This document shows positions 8,991-17,398 of a stretch of DNA of 64,000 nucleotides, piece after piece. The translations under genes were made by a program, and so were the position numbers. The notes under the pieces are model-generated. The model had not been told where the DNA came from and did no database searches. It worked only from the letters and a program-made list of their open reading frames with translations. How positions within the stretch are numbered: position 1 is the stretch's first letter; each line of letters begins with the position of its first letter. Origin of the DNA: Firm-04 sp045617625 (GTDB lineage: Bacteria > Bacillota > Clostridia > Oscillospirales > Ruminococcaceae); assembly GCA_045617625.1 (NCBI GenBank), contig JAZLJA010000055.1:11951-75950 (forward strand), read 5' to 3'.

Positions 8991-9334
8991 AGCTGCCTCC
9001 GTAAAAACTCATATACAGATATTATAACATATCGTCGAAAAAAAAACAAGCATTTTTTGTCTCGAAAAAAGGGGGGGCGTGATATCGGTGACGGATTTGA
9101 AATGGGGGATTCGGTGTTTTGCAGCGTAAAGCGGGGGGGCGAAAGCTTTCGGATTTTGCCGTTTCGGACTGCTGCCAAAGGCTTGCAGGGGGATGGGAAA
9201 AATCGCAAAATGTGCAATATCACATCTGAAGAATCACAAAAAATGCCTTGCTTTTTCTGGAATTTGCGTGATATAATAAAGTTGTCGGATTATCGGCAAA
9301 CGCGAACCAAAAAGAAAAGAGGAGGATCCCAAGC
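8991..9334. other. Intergenic region between divergent aroC and xylanase genes
   Basis: Holds two outward-facing promoters. For aroC (minus): TTGTTT - 17 - TATAAT with the -10 at 9021-9026. For the xylanase (plus): listed separately. Between them are G-rich runs (near 9069 and 9136) and no convincing ORF or RNA. Confidence 0.6.
9248..9277 (+). promoter_or_regulatory. Promoter of the GH10 xylanase gene
   Basis: TTGCTT (9248-9253), 18-base spacer, TATAAT (9272-9277); the GAGGAGG ribosome-binding site follows at about 9320, before ATG 9335. Confidence 0.75.
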
Positions 9335-11245
9335 ATGAGAAAATCTATCAACAAAGCTCTGGCGGCAGCCACGAGTGCAGTGCTTGCGTTCGGCGCAATG
9401 CCCCTCGGCATCACCGCACCTGTATCTGCGGCAGACAGCGGCAAAGTCATTTTCAGCACGGATTTTGAGGATGGTGACGTATCCGAATTCACCAACCGCG
9501 GCGGCGATGACACCACGGAGCTTTCCGCATCCACGGAGTATGCGGTCAGTGGTTCGACCTCGCTTTGCGCAAGCGGCAGAACCGAATCGTGGAATGGCCC
9601 CGCATTCCGTTTGGATGACAAATGTGAAGCAGGCACGCAGTATTTCATCAGCGCGAAAGTCAGAGGACAGTGGTACAGCAGCATCACCGTCAGCTATCAG
9701 TACAGCGATTCGTCAGGCGAGCCGCATTATGTCAACCTTGCAAACTGCAACGGTTCTGACTGGCAGACTGTCACCGATCTGAAGGTCAGCTTCTCCGATG
9801 ACGTCACCGATGTGTTCGTGTACTTCGAGGGCGGCTCCGATAACATCTATCTCGACGATTTCAGCGTCACCGAGGCACCTGTTGTCCCGATCGAGGAGGA
9901 CATTGCTTCGCTCAAGCAGGTTTACGGCGATTATTTCAAGATCGGCTGTGCCACCACCACAATGGAACTGGCACCGAAATCCACGAAAAACCTGATCCTC
10001 AAGCACTTCAACAGCATCACGCTGGGCAACGAGCTGAAGCCCGATGCCCTGCTCAATCAGACTGCAACACAGGAACTCGGCAGCGAGACTGATGTTGTCA
10101 TCAGCCTTGCAAGCGCGAGAACCATCCTCAACTTCTGCAAAGCGAACAACATGGCTGTCAGAGGTCACGTTCTTGTTTGGCACAGCCAGACACCTGACTG
10201 GTTCTTCAAGAAGGGCTACAAGGCTGACGGCGAATGGGTCGATAAGGACACCATGCTGAAGCGTATGGAAAACTACATCAAGGCGGTGTTCACCGCAGTC
10301 AAAGAGGAATATCCGACGGTCAACTTCTACGCATGGGACGTTGTCAACGAAGCGTGGACCGATCAGGGCACTCCGCGTCAGGGCGGCGAACAGGGTCAGA
10401 GCGGTTCTGAGAATTCCGCATGGGTCAAGGTGTTCGGCGATAACTCGTTCATCGAGCCCGCATTTGAGTATGCAAGAAAGTATGCACCTACGGGCTGCAA
10501 ACTCTATTACAACGACTACAACGAATACATGACCGGCAAAATGGACGCCATCGTGAAAATGGCATCTGACCTGAAAGAAAAAGGTCTGATCGACGGTATC
10601 GGTATGCAGTCTCACCTTGATGCGCGTCAGGGCAGCGATGCATTCCCGTCTGTGCAGATGTATGAAAATGCTGTGAAAACCTATACCGCAACAGGTCTGG
10701 ATGTACAGGTGACGGAAATGGATGTCACCATCAATCAGGGCAATTCGGCAGGCTTCAAGGCACAGGCACAGTATTACAGCGATATCATGGACGTTCTGGC
10801 AAAGTATAAGGACGGCATTTCGGCAGTTGTGTTCTGGGGCACGACCGATGACCAGAGCTGGAGAGCATCTCAGTATCCGCTGCTGTTCAATGGCGACTAT
10901 ACCGCAAAAGAGTGCTTCTACTCGATCATCGACGGCATCACGCCTTCTTCGACTACAGAGCCTACCACAACGTCTACCACCACTACCTCCACAACAACGA
11001 CCACGAGCAGCAGCACTTCGTCGGAAGAAACCACAACGCTTCCGAAGGCTGGCATCAAGGGCGATGTCAATGAGGATGGAATGGTCACGGTTTCGGATGC
11101 GATTTTGCTGTGCAGAATGGTTGTTTCTGACACCACTGTGCAGATCTCTGACACGGGCAAAGCGAACGGTGAAATGAACGGCGACGAACTTTTCACCGCA
11201 GAAGATGTCACAGCAGTGCTGCGCATCGTTGCGAAAATCCAATAA
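9335..11245 (+). CDS. Secreted dockerin-bearing GH10 xylanase with CBM22
   Basis: 636 residues. Signal peptide (about 1-33), a CBM22-like module (about 36-185: FSTDFEDGDVSEFTNRGG ... IYLDDFSV), then a glycoside hydrolase 10 barrel (about 195-530). The acid/base Glu is in WDVVNEAW (about residue 339) and the nucleophile Glu in VTEMDV (about residue 461); RGHVLVWHSQTP is also typical. A Thr-rich linker and a C-terminal dockerin follow (GDVNEDGMVTVSDA and the second segment GEMNGDELFTAED). Expected to cut xylan backbones as a cellulosome component. Monocistronic with its own promoter. Confidence 0.95.
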   Translation: MRKSINKALAAATSAVLAFGAMPLGITAPVSAADSGKVIFSTDFEDGDVSEFTNRGGDDTTELSASTEYAVSGSTSLCASGRTESWNGPAFRLDDKCEAGTQYFISAKVRGQWYSSITVSYQYSDSSGEPHYVNLANCNGSDWQTVTDLKVSFSDDVTDVFVYFEGGSDNIYLDDFSVTEAPVVPIEEDIASLKQVYGDYFKIGCATTTMELAPKSTKNLILKHFNSITLGNELKPDALLNQTATQELGSETDVVISLASARTILNFCKANNMAVRGHVLVWHSQTPDWFFKKGYKADGEWVDKDTMLKRMENYIKAVFTAVKEEYPTVNFYAWDVVNEAWTDQGTPRQGGEQGQSGSENSAWVKVFGDNSFIEPAFEYARKYAPTGCKLYYNDYNEYMTGKMDAIVKMASDLKEKGLIDGIGMQSHLDARQGSDAFPSVQMYENAVKTYTATGLDVQVTEMDVTINQGNSAGFKAQAQYYSDIMDVLAKYKDGISAVVFWGTTDDQSWRASQYPLLFNGDYTAKECFYSIIDGITPSSTTEPTTTSTTTTSTTTTTSSSTSSEETTTLPKAGIKGDVNEDGMVTVSDAILLCRMVVSDTTVQISDTGKANGEMNGDELFTAEDVTAVLRIVAKIQ

Positions 11246-11254
11246 GAACGGCGA

Positions 11255-11368
11255 TTATCTCAAAAAAGCGGGCGGTCTTTCGGGACCGCCCGTTTGCGAA
11301 GCAAACTGTCCCGTTTCGCTTTGCGAAACATGGGAGCCTCATTATAAATGTATCGCAGATTCACTGAT
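11255..11368. repeat. Copy of the dispersed intergenic repeat (with hairpins)
   Basis: Contains the stem GCGGGCGGTC / GACCGCCCGT, then the near-palindromes GTTTGCGAAGCAAAC and GTTTCGCTTTGCGAAAC. The minus strand at the right end reads ATCTGCGATACATTTATAATG, matching the copies near 1 and 47.7 kb. The first hairpin probably also ends xylanase transcription. Confidence 0.5.
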
Positions 11369-11370
11369 AC

Positions 11371-11399
11371 TTGCATCTGCCGAAAAAATATGCTATAAT
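11371..11399 (+). promoter_or_regulatory. Promoter of the MIF-like gene
   Basis: TTGCAT (11371-11376), 17-base spacer, TATAAT (11394-11399). Confidence 0.75.
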
Positions 11400-11430
11400 A
11401 AGAAAAATTATTTTGAGAGGAGTCTTTCCC

Positions 11431-11772
11431 ATGCCTTTTATTAACGTGAAAACCAATCAAAAACTCACCGATGCACAGATCACCGCCGTCAAATCCAAAC
11501 TCGGACAGGCGATCACAGCGATTCCCGGAAAATCCGAGGGCTGGCTCATGGTCGGCATCGAGGACGGCTATACGCTGTTCTTCAAGGGCTCCGATGCGCC
11601 CGCCGCGATGGTGCAGGTCAGCCTGTTCGGCAATGCGTCTTCCAATGCACTGTCAACTCTCACAAGTCACATCACAGGCATCCTCTGCGACAACGCCGAT
11701 GTGTCATCCGACCGTGTCTATGTCAGCTATCACAGCACAAATGACTGGGGTTGGAACGGATCGAATTTTTGA
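11431..11772 (+). CDS. MIF-family tautomerase-like protein
   Basis: 113 residues, the size of macrophage migration inhibitory factor (MIF) monomers. Start ATG 11431 follows GAGAGGAG and gives mature N-terminal MPFI, leaving Pro at position 1 after Met removal, the catalytic base of the tautomerase superfamily. A Lys in AIPGKSEGWLMVGIED matches the active-site Lys region, and the C-terminal RVYVSYHSTNDWGWNGSNF closely follows the MIF ending. The family forms trimers and catalyses keto-enol tautomerisation of phenylpyruvate-like compounds; the physiological substrate here is unknown. Upstream in-frame ATG 11371 lies inside the promoter and is rejected. Confidence 0.85.
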   Translation: MPFINVKTNQKLTDAQITAVKSKLGQAITAIPGKSEGWLMVGIEDGYTLFFKGSDAPAAMVQVSLFGNASSNALSTLTSHITGILCDNADVSSDRVYVSYHSTNDWGWNGSNF

Positions 11773-11871
11773 CGTATCTGCTTGATTCCCATGCTGTTCG
11801 CTGTTTATGGGGATGACAAATCCGCGGGTTTGTGATAGAATAAAATCAATCCCGAAGGAGGAGGCATTGTG

Positions 11872-12399
11872 ATGGATATGGTAAAAATCGGAACATTTTT
11901 GGGCGAACTGCGGCGCGAGCAAAATCTGACGCAGGAGCAGCTTGGCGAAAAACTTGGTGTGACAAACAAGACCGTTTCACGCTGGGAAACAGGCACTTAT
12001 CTGCCGCCTGTGGAAATGCTCATGCTGATGAGTGAACTCTACGGAGTCAGCATCAACGAAATGGTATCGGGGGAGCGGCTGACGAAAGAAGCGTATGTCG
12101 AAAAAGCCGAGGAGAACCTGCAAACCGCATTGAAGCAAGCAGAGCCGTGGTTCACGGTATCGGAGCGCACAGCGTATTTTCGGAAGAAATGGAACAAAGA
12201 TCATCGGTTTGACATCATCATGATGATTTTGTTCTGCGTTGTCCTCGTTTTTCTGCTTTCCGCGGAGAAATACGGCTTTTTGACGGCATTTATGCCTGCT
12301 GTGGCTGCGGTTTGGCTATACAATCAGCGTGAGGCATATGTCAGCGAACACGTTTACTGCGATAAAAACCCGCTGCCCATTGAGGCGCAGAAGCGATGA
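11872..12399 (+). CDS. XRE-family regulator with C-terminal membrane segments
   Basis: 175 residues. An N-terminal Cro/C1 helix-turn-helix (about 5-62: LREQNLTQEQLGEKLGVTNKTVSRWE) is followed by a linker and two hydrophobic segments (about 110-145), suggesting a membrane-anchored DNA-binding protein. ATG 11872 is preferred over GTG 11869 because it stands 7 bases from the AAGGAGGAGG ribosome-binding site. Target genes are unknown. It converges with folD on a shared terminator. Confidence 0.85.
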   Translation: MDMVKIGTFLGELRREQNLTQEQLGEKLGVTNKTVSRWETGTYLPPVEMLMLMSELYGVSINEMVSGERLTKEAYVEKAEENLQTALKQAEPWFTVSERTAYFRKKWNKDHRFDIIMMILFCVVLVFLLSAEKYGFLTAFMPAVAAVWLYNQREAYVSEHVYCDKNPLPIEAQKR

Positions 12400-12441
12400 A
12401 TCCATGCTGCCTGCATGACGAAAAACGGAATATAAAATAAG

Positions 12442-12470
12442 AAGCGGACGGCTGAAAAAGCCGTCCGCTT
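12442..12470. terminator. Shared terminator between XRE gene and folD
   Basis: 11-bp stem AAGCGGACGGC / GCCGTCCGCTT with a 7-base loop; serves the two converging transcripts. Confidence 0.7.
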
Positions 12471-12508
12471 TGTCTGTTCATCGGATTGCCGCTTCGTCGC
12501 GGAAATGT

Positions 12509-13357
12509 TTATTTCCACTGCATTTTTGCAGCGGTCAGCGTGTTGCGCATCAAAATCGCACGGGTCATAGGTCCGACACCGCCGGGCACAGGTGTGATTG
12601 CCGATGCCTTTGCTGCCACTTCGTCATAGCACACATCACCGACCAGCTTGCCGTTTGCATCGCGGTTCATGCCCACGTCGATGACCACTGCGCCCTCTTT
12701 GACCATATCCGCGGTGACAAAGCCTGCCTTGCCCACTGCCGCCACGAGAATATCTGCCTGACGGGTCTGTTCCGCAAGATCTTTGGTGCGGGAATGGCAG
12801 ATCGTGACTGTGCCGTTGCGGTGCAGCAGCAGCATTGCCATCGGCTTGCCCACGATATTGCTTCTGCCGATCACCACACAGTGCTTGCCGCTGATGTCCA
12901 CATCCGTCGAATCAAGCATTTCGATGACGCCTGCGGGTGTGCAGGGCAAAAACGAATAGTCACCGATCATGATTCTGCCGACGTTTTCCGGATGGAACGC
13001 ATCGACGTCTTTTGCGGGCGAGATGGCATGAAGAATGGTCTGCTCACAGATCTGCTTGGGGAGCGGAAGCTGCACCAGAATGCCGTTGACGTTTTTATCG
13101 GCATTGAGTTTTTCCACCAGTTCGAGCAGTTCCGCCTCAGTGGTTTCTTCGGGCAGTGCGTATTCATAGGACTGGAATCCGACTTCTGCGCAGTCCTTTT
13201 CCTTGTTGCTGACGTAAACGCGTGATGCAGGGTTGTTTCCGACCAGTACGACTGCAAGCCCGGGATTTGCTCCCTTTGCTTTCAGTGCCTCGACTTCTGC
13301 GCGAACCTCTGCCTTGACCTTTGCTGCAATTTCCTTGCCGTTGATGATCGTTGCCAT
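12509..13357 (-). CDS. folD: Bifunctional methylenetetrahydrofolate dehydrogenase/cyclohydrolase
   Basis: 282 residues, standard for FolD. Conserved: YVSNKEKDC with the catalytic Lys, VQLPLPKQI, the NADP-binding VVIGRSNIVGKPMA, and C-terminal PVPGGVGPMT. It interconverts 5,10-methylene- and 10-formyl-tetrahydrofolate in one-carbon metabolism. Its ATG overlaps the lgt stop (TAATG), so the two are translationally coupled; last gene of a four-gene unit with the M16 peptidases. Confidence 0.97.
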   Translation of the reverse strand: MATIINGKEIAAKVKAEVRAEVEALKAKGANPGLAVVLVGNNPASRVYVSNKEKDCAEVGFQSYEYALPEETTEAELLELVEKLNADKNVNGILVQLPLPKQICEQTILHAISPAKDVDAFHPENVGRIMIGDYSFLPCTPAGVIEMLDSTDVDISGKHCVVIGRSNIVGKPMAMLLLHRNGTVTICHSRTKDLAEQTRQADILVAAVGKAGFVTADMVKEGAVVIDVGMNRDANGKLVGDVCYDEVAAKASAITPVPGGVGPMTRAILMRNTLTAAKMQWK

Positions 13358-14529
13358 TATGATTTGTCCTCCTTGTTTTCCTCTGCGGGTGTGGATGTAT
13401 GTTCTTCCGCTTCTGCGGGTGTTTCCGATGTTTTGCCGTTCAGCACATCGTTTGCGATCTCCTCCACGGTGTCTGCGATGCTTTCTTCCACCGCTTCTGC
13501 CTGTTCTGCGGTTTCCTCTTTTGCATCATCCATCAGGATGGGCGAAGGGGAATCCTCTGCGGTATCTTTTTTGGCTTTTTTGTCAGCCAGTTTCTGCTGA
13601 TAGGCTTCTTCTCTTGCATCTGCCTCTGCAAGCAGGGCTTTCGATTCTTCCGAGTTGCAGTAAAGCACATAATCCGTGCCCATGCGCTTGGTGCGGCTGA
13701 ATCCGATGATGAGCAGGATCAGACCTGCCACGACAGAGATCAGTGCGACCATTTGCGATACGCGCACCGTGCCGAAATAGAGGCTGTCCGTGCGGAGCCC
13801 CTCGATGAAGAATCTGCCTGCGCCGTACCATACGACATACATCAGGAAGATCTGACCATCGAATTTGCGCCATTTCTTCGAGATGATGTGCAGCAGGATG
13901 AATCCGAGCAAACACCACATGGATTCATAGAAAAAGCAGGGGTGAACGGGCTGCGAGGGATCCACGGAGCCATCCGTGAATTTGTTTGTGATATAGGCTT
14001 GGATCCTGCCGCTGGACATACCGAACAAGCCGTTGGTGTTGCGGCCGAACGCCTCATGATTGAAAAAGTTGCCCCAGCGTCCGATGCACTGCCCGATGAG
14101 AAAACCGAGCGATGCCACATCGAACATAGGCATCAGCCGCACCTTGCGGCATTTGCAGACGATCGAGCCGATGAGCAGTGCGCCGATGACGCCGCCGTAA
14201 ATGGCAAGGCCGCCGCCGCGAATGTTGATGATGTCTTTCCAGTTTCCCGCGTATTCATCCCAGTGAAATGCGACGTAATAGGTGCGTGCGCCGACGATGC
14301 CGCCGATGACACCGCCGATGACGCCGTCGATGGCGCGGTCACTGTCGATGCCGAAACTGCGCATGCGGGAGAAACAGTAAAACATGGCAAGCAGCATTCC
14401 CACGGTGATCAGGATGCCATACCATGTGATGCCGACACCGCCGATGGTGAAAGCGGTGCTTTTCACGGTGAGATCAATGCCGAGATGCGGGAAAACAAGC
14501 TGGTCAGTGCTGAGTGATCCGAGATCCAT
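13357..14529 (-). CDS. lgt: Prolipoprotein diacylglyceryl transferase
   Basis: 390 residues from ATG 14529, which stands 9 bases from AGGAAAGG; the nearer ATG at 14538 touches that SD and is less likely. About seven membrane segments carry the Lgt signature GRWGNFFNHEAFG and RTYYVAFHW. Lgt transfers a diacylglyceryl group from phosphatidylglycerol to the lipobox Cys of prelipoproteins. Unusually, the last ~115 residues form a charged Ala/Glu/Lys-rich cytoplasmic tail (ADKKAKKDTAEDS onward) absent from typical ~270-290-residue Lgt proteins. Follows the M16 peptidase gene with 2 bp separation and overlaps folD by one base. Confidence 0.95.
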   Translation of the reverse strand: MDLGSLSTDQLVFPHLGIDLTVKSTAFTIGGVGITWYGILITVGMLLAMFYCFSRMRSFGIDSDRAIDGVIGGVIGGIVGARTYYVAFHWDEYAGNWKDIINIRGGGLAIYGGVIGALLIGSIVCKCRKVRLMPMFDVASLGFLIGQCIGRWGNFFNHEAFGRNTNGLFGMSSGRIQAYITNKFTDGSVDPSQPVHPCFFYESMWCLLGFILLHIISKKWRKFDGQIFLMYVVWYGAGRFFIEGLRTDSLYFGTVRVSQMVALISVVAGLILLIIGFSRTKRMGTDYVLYCNSEESKALLAEADAREEAYQQKLADKKAKKDTAEDSPSPILMDDAKEETAEQAEAVEESIADTVEEIANDVLNGKTSETPAEAEEHTSTPAEENKEDKS

Positions 14530-14530
14530 G

Positions 14531-15835
14531 TCAATCATCCTTTCCTGATTCTGATTCGGGTTCCACCACCGAGAGGCAGGCGCGGTCGGCACGGAAACGG
14601 GTGCGCAGACATTCCTGTGCATCGGCAAGTGTCAGCGTGGAGAGGATTTCGCCGCGTGAAAAAGGCGAGATCCTGCCCGTCATGAAGGTATCGACCAGCG
14701 TGGAGACAGCCCCTTCGGGGTTATTGTTTTCGGTGATCGCCTCTGCGTAGGCGGAGCGTTTCAGGGTTTCAAACAGTTCTGCATCCAGACCGTCGGTCAG
14801 GGCACGGTCGATCTCGGCATTCAGTGCGTCAAGCACTGCCTGCGGCTGATCGGATTCGCCGCCTGCGAACAGGCAGAAATAGCCGTCACCCGAGAGATAA
14901 TCGGTGGAGAATGTGTCGTTGATGAGCCCCTCTGCGGTGAGTTTCTGATAAAGCGGCGATGCAGAACCGACCAGTACATTCAGTGTCAGCATGGAAAGCA
15001 TCATTGCACGCAGTTCCTCGATGCCCTCTGCGGGGCTGCTCTTGAAGCCGATGAGGAACATGGTCTTGCCGACTGCCATTTTGCGCGAAGCGTAGGGCTT
15101 GACGATGGTTTCCGGTTCAGGGAGAAATGCCGATTCCAGCCCCTGATTCTCGACAGGGATGAGCAGTTTGTCAGCGATGGCAAGCACCTGTTCTTTTGTG
15201 ATGTTGCCCGTGCAGCACAGCACCATGTTGTGCAGATTATAGAATGTGTGGTAGCAGGCATAGAGCAGTTCGGGGGTGATCTGTGCGATGCTCTCGACAG
15301 AGCCGCCCACATCGACTTTGATGGGGTGGTTGTGATACATGATGTTCAGCAGCTGATAGAACAGGCGGTCGCCGGGGTCATCGAGATACATTTTGAGTTC
15401 CTGCGCGATGATGCCCTGTTCTTTGGCGACAGTTGCATCGGTAAAATAAGGCTTTTGCACGAAATCAAGGAGGATTTCGAGTGCCTTGTCAAAATTCTGC
15501 GAGCAGGAGAACAGATATACGGTGCGGTCAAACGAGGTGTAGGCGTTTGCATTCGCACCGATCTTGTTGAACAGCGTAAAGGTATCGGTGTCCTCATTTT
15601 CAAACAGCTTGTGTTCGAGAAAATGTGCGATGCCTGCGGGTACTTCGGTGAAGGTCGGGTCAGCCGCTTTGCGGAACCGCGTGTTGATGGAGCCGTATTT
15701 GGTGCCGAACTGTGCGTGTGCGGTGGAAAATCCTTTTTGTTCCATCACGCGGATCTCAAGCCCGCTCGGGTGGTGAATGCAGTGGCAGACATCGCCTGTG
15801 CGGGAATCGGTAAAGACGGTGGTTTCGTAATTCAT
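14531..15835 (-). CDS. M16 zinc peptidase (YmfH-like, catalytic member)
   Basis: 434 residues with the inverted zinc motif HFLEH (HxxEH) near residue 88 and the downstream conserved Glu region (KEQGIIAQELKMYLDDP). It matches the YmfH side of the YmfF/YmfH pair found in many Firmicutes; members of this pair have been linked to processing of the EF-P modification in B. subtilis (family knowledge). The start ATG overlaps the stop of the YmfF-like gene by 4 bases, so the two are coupled and likely form a heterodimer. Confidence 0.88.
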   Translation of the reverse strand: MNYETTVFTDSRTGDVCHCIHHPSGLEIRVMEQKGFSTAHAQFGTKYGSINTRFRKAADPTFTEVPAGIAHFLEHKLFENEDTDTFTLFNKIGANANAYTSFDRTVYLFSCSQNFDKALEILLDFVQKPYFTDATVAKEQGIIAQELKMYLDDPGDRLFYQLLNIMYHNHPIKVDVGGSVESIAQITPELLYACYHTFYNLHNMVLCCTGNITKEQVLAIADKLLIPVENQGLESAFLPEPETIVKPYASRKMAVGKTMFLIGFKSSPAEGIEELRAMMLSMLTLNVLVGSASPLYQKLTAEGLINDTFSTDYLSGDGYFCLFAGGESDQPQAVLDALNAEIDRALTDGLDAELFETLKRSAYAEAITENNNPEGAVSTLVDTFMTGRISPFSRGEILSTLTLADAQECLRTRFRADRACLSVVEPESESGKDD

Positions 15836-17127
15836 TCCGCAATGTCCTCCTCATCGTCGTTCAGGGTTGCACGGAGAATATACACGGTGTCGAGGGAAAG
15901 CTTCTTTGCCGCCTCGATGACCTGTTCGCGTGTGACGTTCCGCAGTGCTTCGAGGGATTCCTCCATGGTGATATTTCTGTTTGTTTCTTTCTGGCTGAAC
16001 ACCCATGTTGCCAGACCGCTGGGCGCGTCGGCTGCTGTGGCATAGGCGTGTGACTGGAACAGGATCGCTTCGTTCATGTGGTCGTCGGTGAATTCGCCGC
16101 GTGTGAGCATTGCCACTTGTTCGAGGATGGCGGCTTTTGCCTCCTCAAGCTTATCGGTGCGCACGCCGCAGTCGATGGTCAGTGCGTGTTTGCTGCGCTG
16201 ATAGCGGCTTGCGCAGTAATAGCAGAGACTCAGCTTTTCGCGCACGTTTGCAAACAGCAGCGAGCCTGTTGTGCCGCCAAGAATCAGATTGAGCATCCGC
16301 ATGGCATCGTGGTCGGCGTCGGCAGATTTCATCACCAGCACCATTTTGCACTGGCTGACGGGCATCGGTTCTTCATGAAGCTCGGATGCAGGCTTGCAGG
16401 GGCTCGGGTTTTCAAACACGATCGGCAGGGGATTGCGGTTTGAGAGTGCCGCAAACGCCTCAGAAAGCCGCTGACGGAGCATCGGTTTTTTCTCAGGGGT
16501 GATGGCGACGATCTCGATTTGTGCGGTTTCGAGCATCTCTTTCCATGCCTCATATGCAGACTGCGGCGTGATCTGTTCGGCACTTTCGCGGGTGCCGTAG
16601 GGCGGACAGGCAGCAGGCTCGCCTGCGAAGGCAAATTCCGCGCCTTTTTGCAGGGCGTAGCTGCGTTTCTGGTTGATCTCGCAGTCAATGGTGTCCAGCA
16701 GGTTTTGCTTTGCAAATTTGAACGATGCCTTATCGAAAGCGCCGTCCTTGACATTGGGACGCAGCAGGCAGCCGAGCGTCAGGTCCAGAACTTTGTCGGT
16801 GATGGATTGCCCATCGAGGGAAAAGCGGTCGTCGAGCCAGACCGTGGAGATGGTCAGCGATTGTACATCCCCCACATTGCTGCGCACGCTGCTGATGCTG
16901 GTGCCGTAGAGATACTGTTTGCGCAGGGAAAGTGACGCAAGGGTTGGATAATCGGCATTGCTGTCAGTCAAAAGGTCGATGACAAGGGAACGGACGGCTG
17001 CTTTTTCGGGGCAGCGCGTCAGATACAGGCGAATATAGAGCGCACAGGCGGTCTTGAATTTCGCATCCTGAATTTCGGTGAAGCGAATGCCGCTGCCGAG
17101 GGACACGGACGGATTCCATGTGGGCAT
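15832..17127 (-). CDS. M16 peptidase-like protein (YmfF-like, non-catalytic partner)
   Basis: 431 residues from ATG 17127, which follows CGGAGGT; longer in-frame starts run into the promoter. The two-domain M16 fold is recognisable (C-terminal GGTTGSLLFANVREKLSLCYYCASRY), but the HxxEH zinc motif is absent, as expected for the partner subunit that shapes the cavity. First gene of the unit continuing through the catalytic peptidase, lgt and folD. A TATAAT at 17197-17202 (minus) with an extended TG and weak -35 is the probable promoter. Confidence 0.85.
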   Translation of the reverse strand: MPTWNPSVSLGSGIRFTEIQDAKFKTACALYIRLYLTRCPEKAAVRSLVIDLLTDSNADYPTLASLSLRKQYLYGTSISSVRSNVGDVQSLTISTVWLDDRFSLDGQSITDKVLDLTLGCLLRPNVKDGAFDKASFKFAKQNLLDTIDCEINQKRSYALQKGAEFAFAGEPAACPPYGTRESAEQITPQSAYEAWKEMLETAQIEIVAITPEKKPMLRQRLSEAFAALSNRNPLPIVFENPSPCKPASELHEEPMPVSQCKMVLVMKSADADHDAMRMLNLILGGTTGSLLFANVREKLSLCYYCASRYQRSKHALTIDCGVRTDKLEEAKAAILEQVAMLTRGEFTDDHMNEAILFQSHAYATAADAPSGLATWVFSQKETNRNITMEESLEALRNVTREQVIEAAKKLSLDTVYILRATLNDDEEDIAE

Positions 17128-17329
17128 ATTGCTGATACCTCCGTTTGATGGTTTTGGTGAACGCAGTGTTTGCTCTCCGTTCACACGGATAGAATCATTA
17201 TACCACAGAATGCAGAAAAAAGCGATACCTTTTCTATATTTTTCGCAAAATTTCACACTGGAGATAATATCTATACAAATTTCACGAAAATGACATTGCA
17301 ATTTAGTATAAAAAAACATTTTCACACTC

Positions 17330-17358
17330 TTGACAAGACAACTTTCGTGTGATAAAAT
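17330..17358 (+). promoter_or_regulatory. Promoter of the GGDEF-EAL fusion gene
   Basis: TTGACA (17330-17335), 17-base spacer, TAAAAT (17353-17358), 40 bp before the start codon. Confidence 0.7.
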
Positions 17359-17398
17359 GGTAGTATCAGCATACTATACTTGTAAAGGGGGGACTCCC

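Noticed and set aside
9057..9200. G-run-rich stretch as a possible G-quadruplex element
   Set aside because: Runs of G at about 9069 and 9136 are too far apart and irregular to support a defined quadruplex.
9713..11242. Long minus-strand open frame opposite the xylanase gene
   Set aside because: Antisense shadow of GH10; rich in Cys/His/Arg as expected from reverse-read codons.
13399..14517. Plus-strand open frame opposite lgt
   Set aside because: Shadow of lgt; no SD and no domain.
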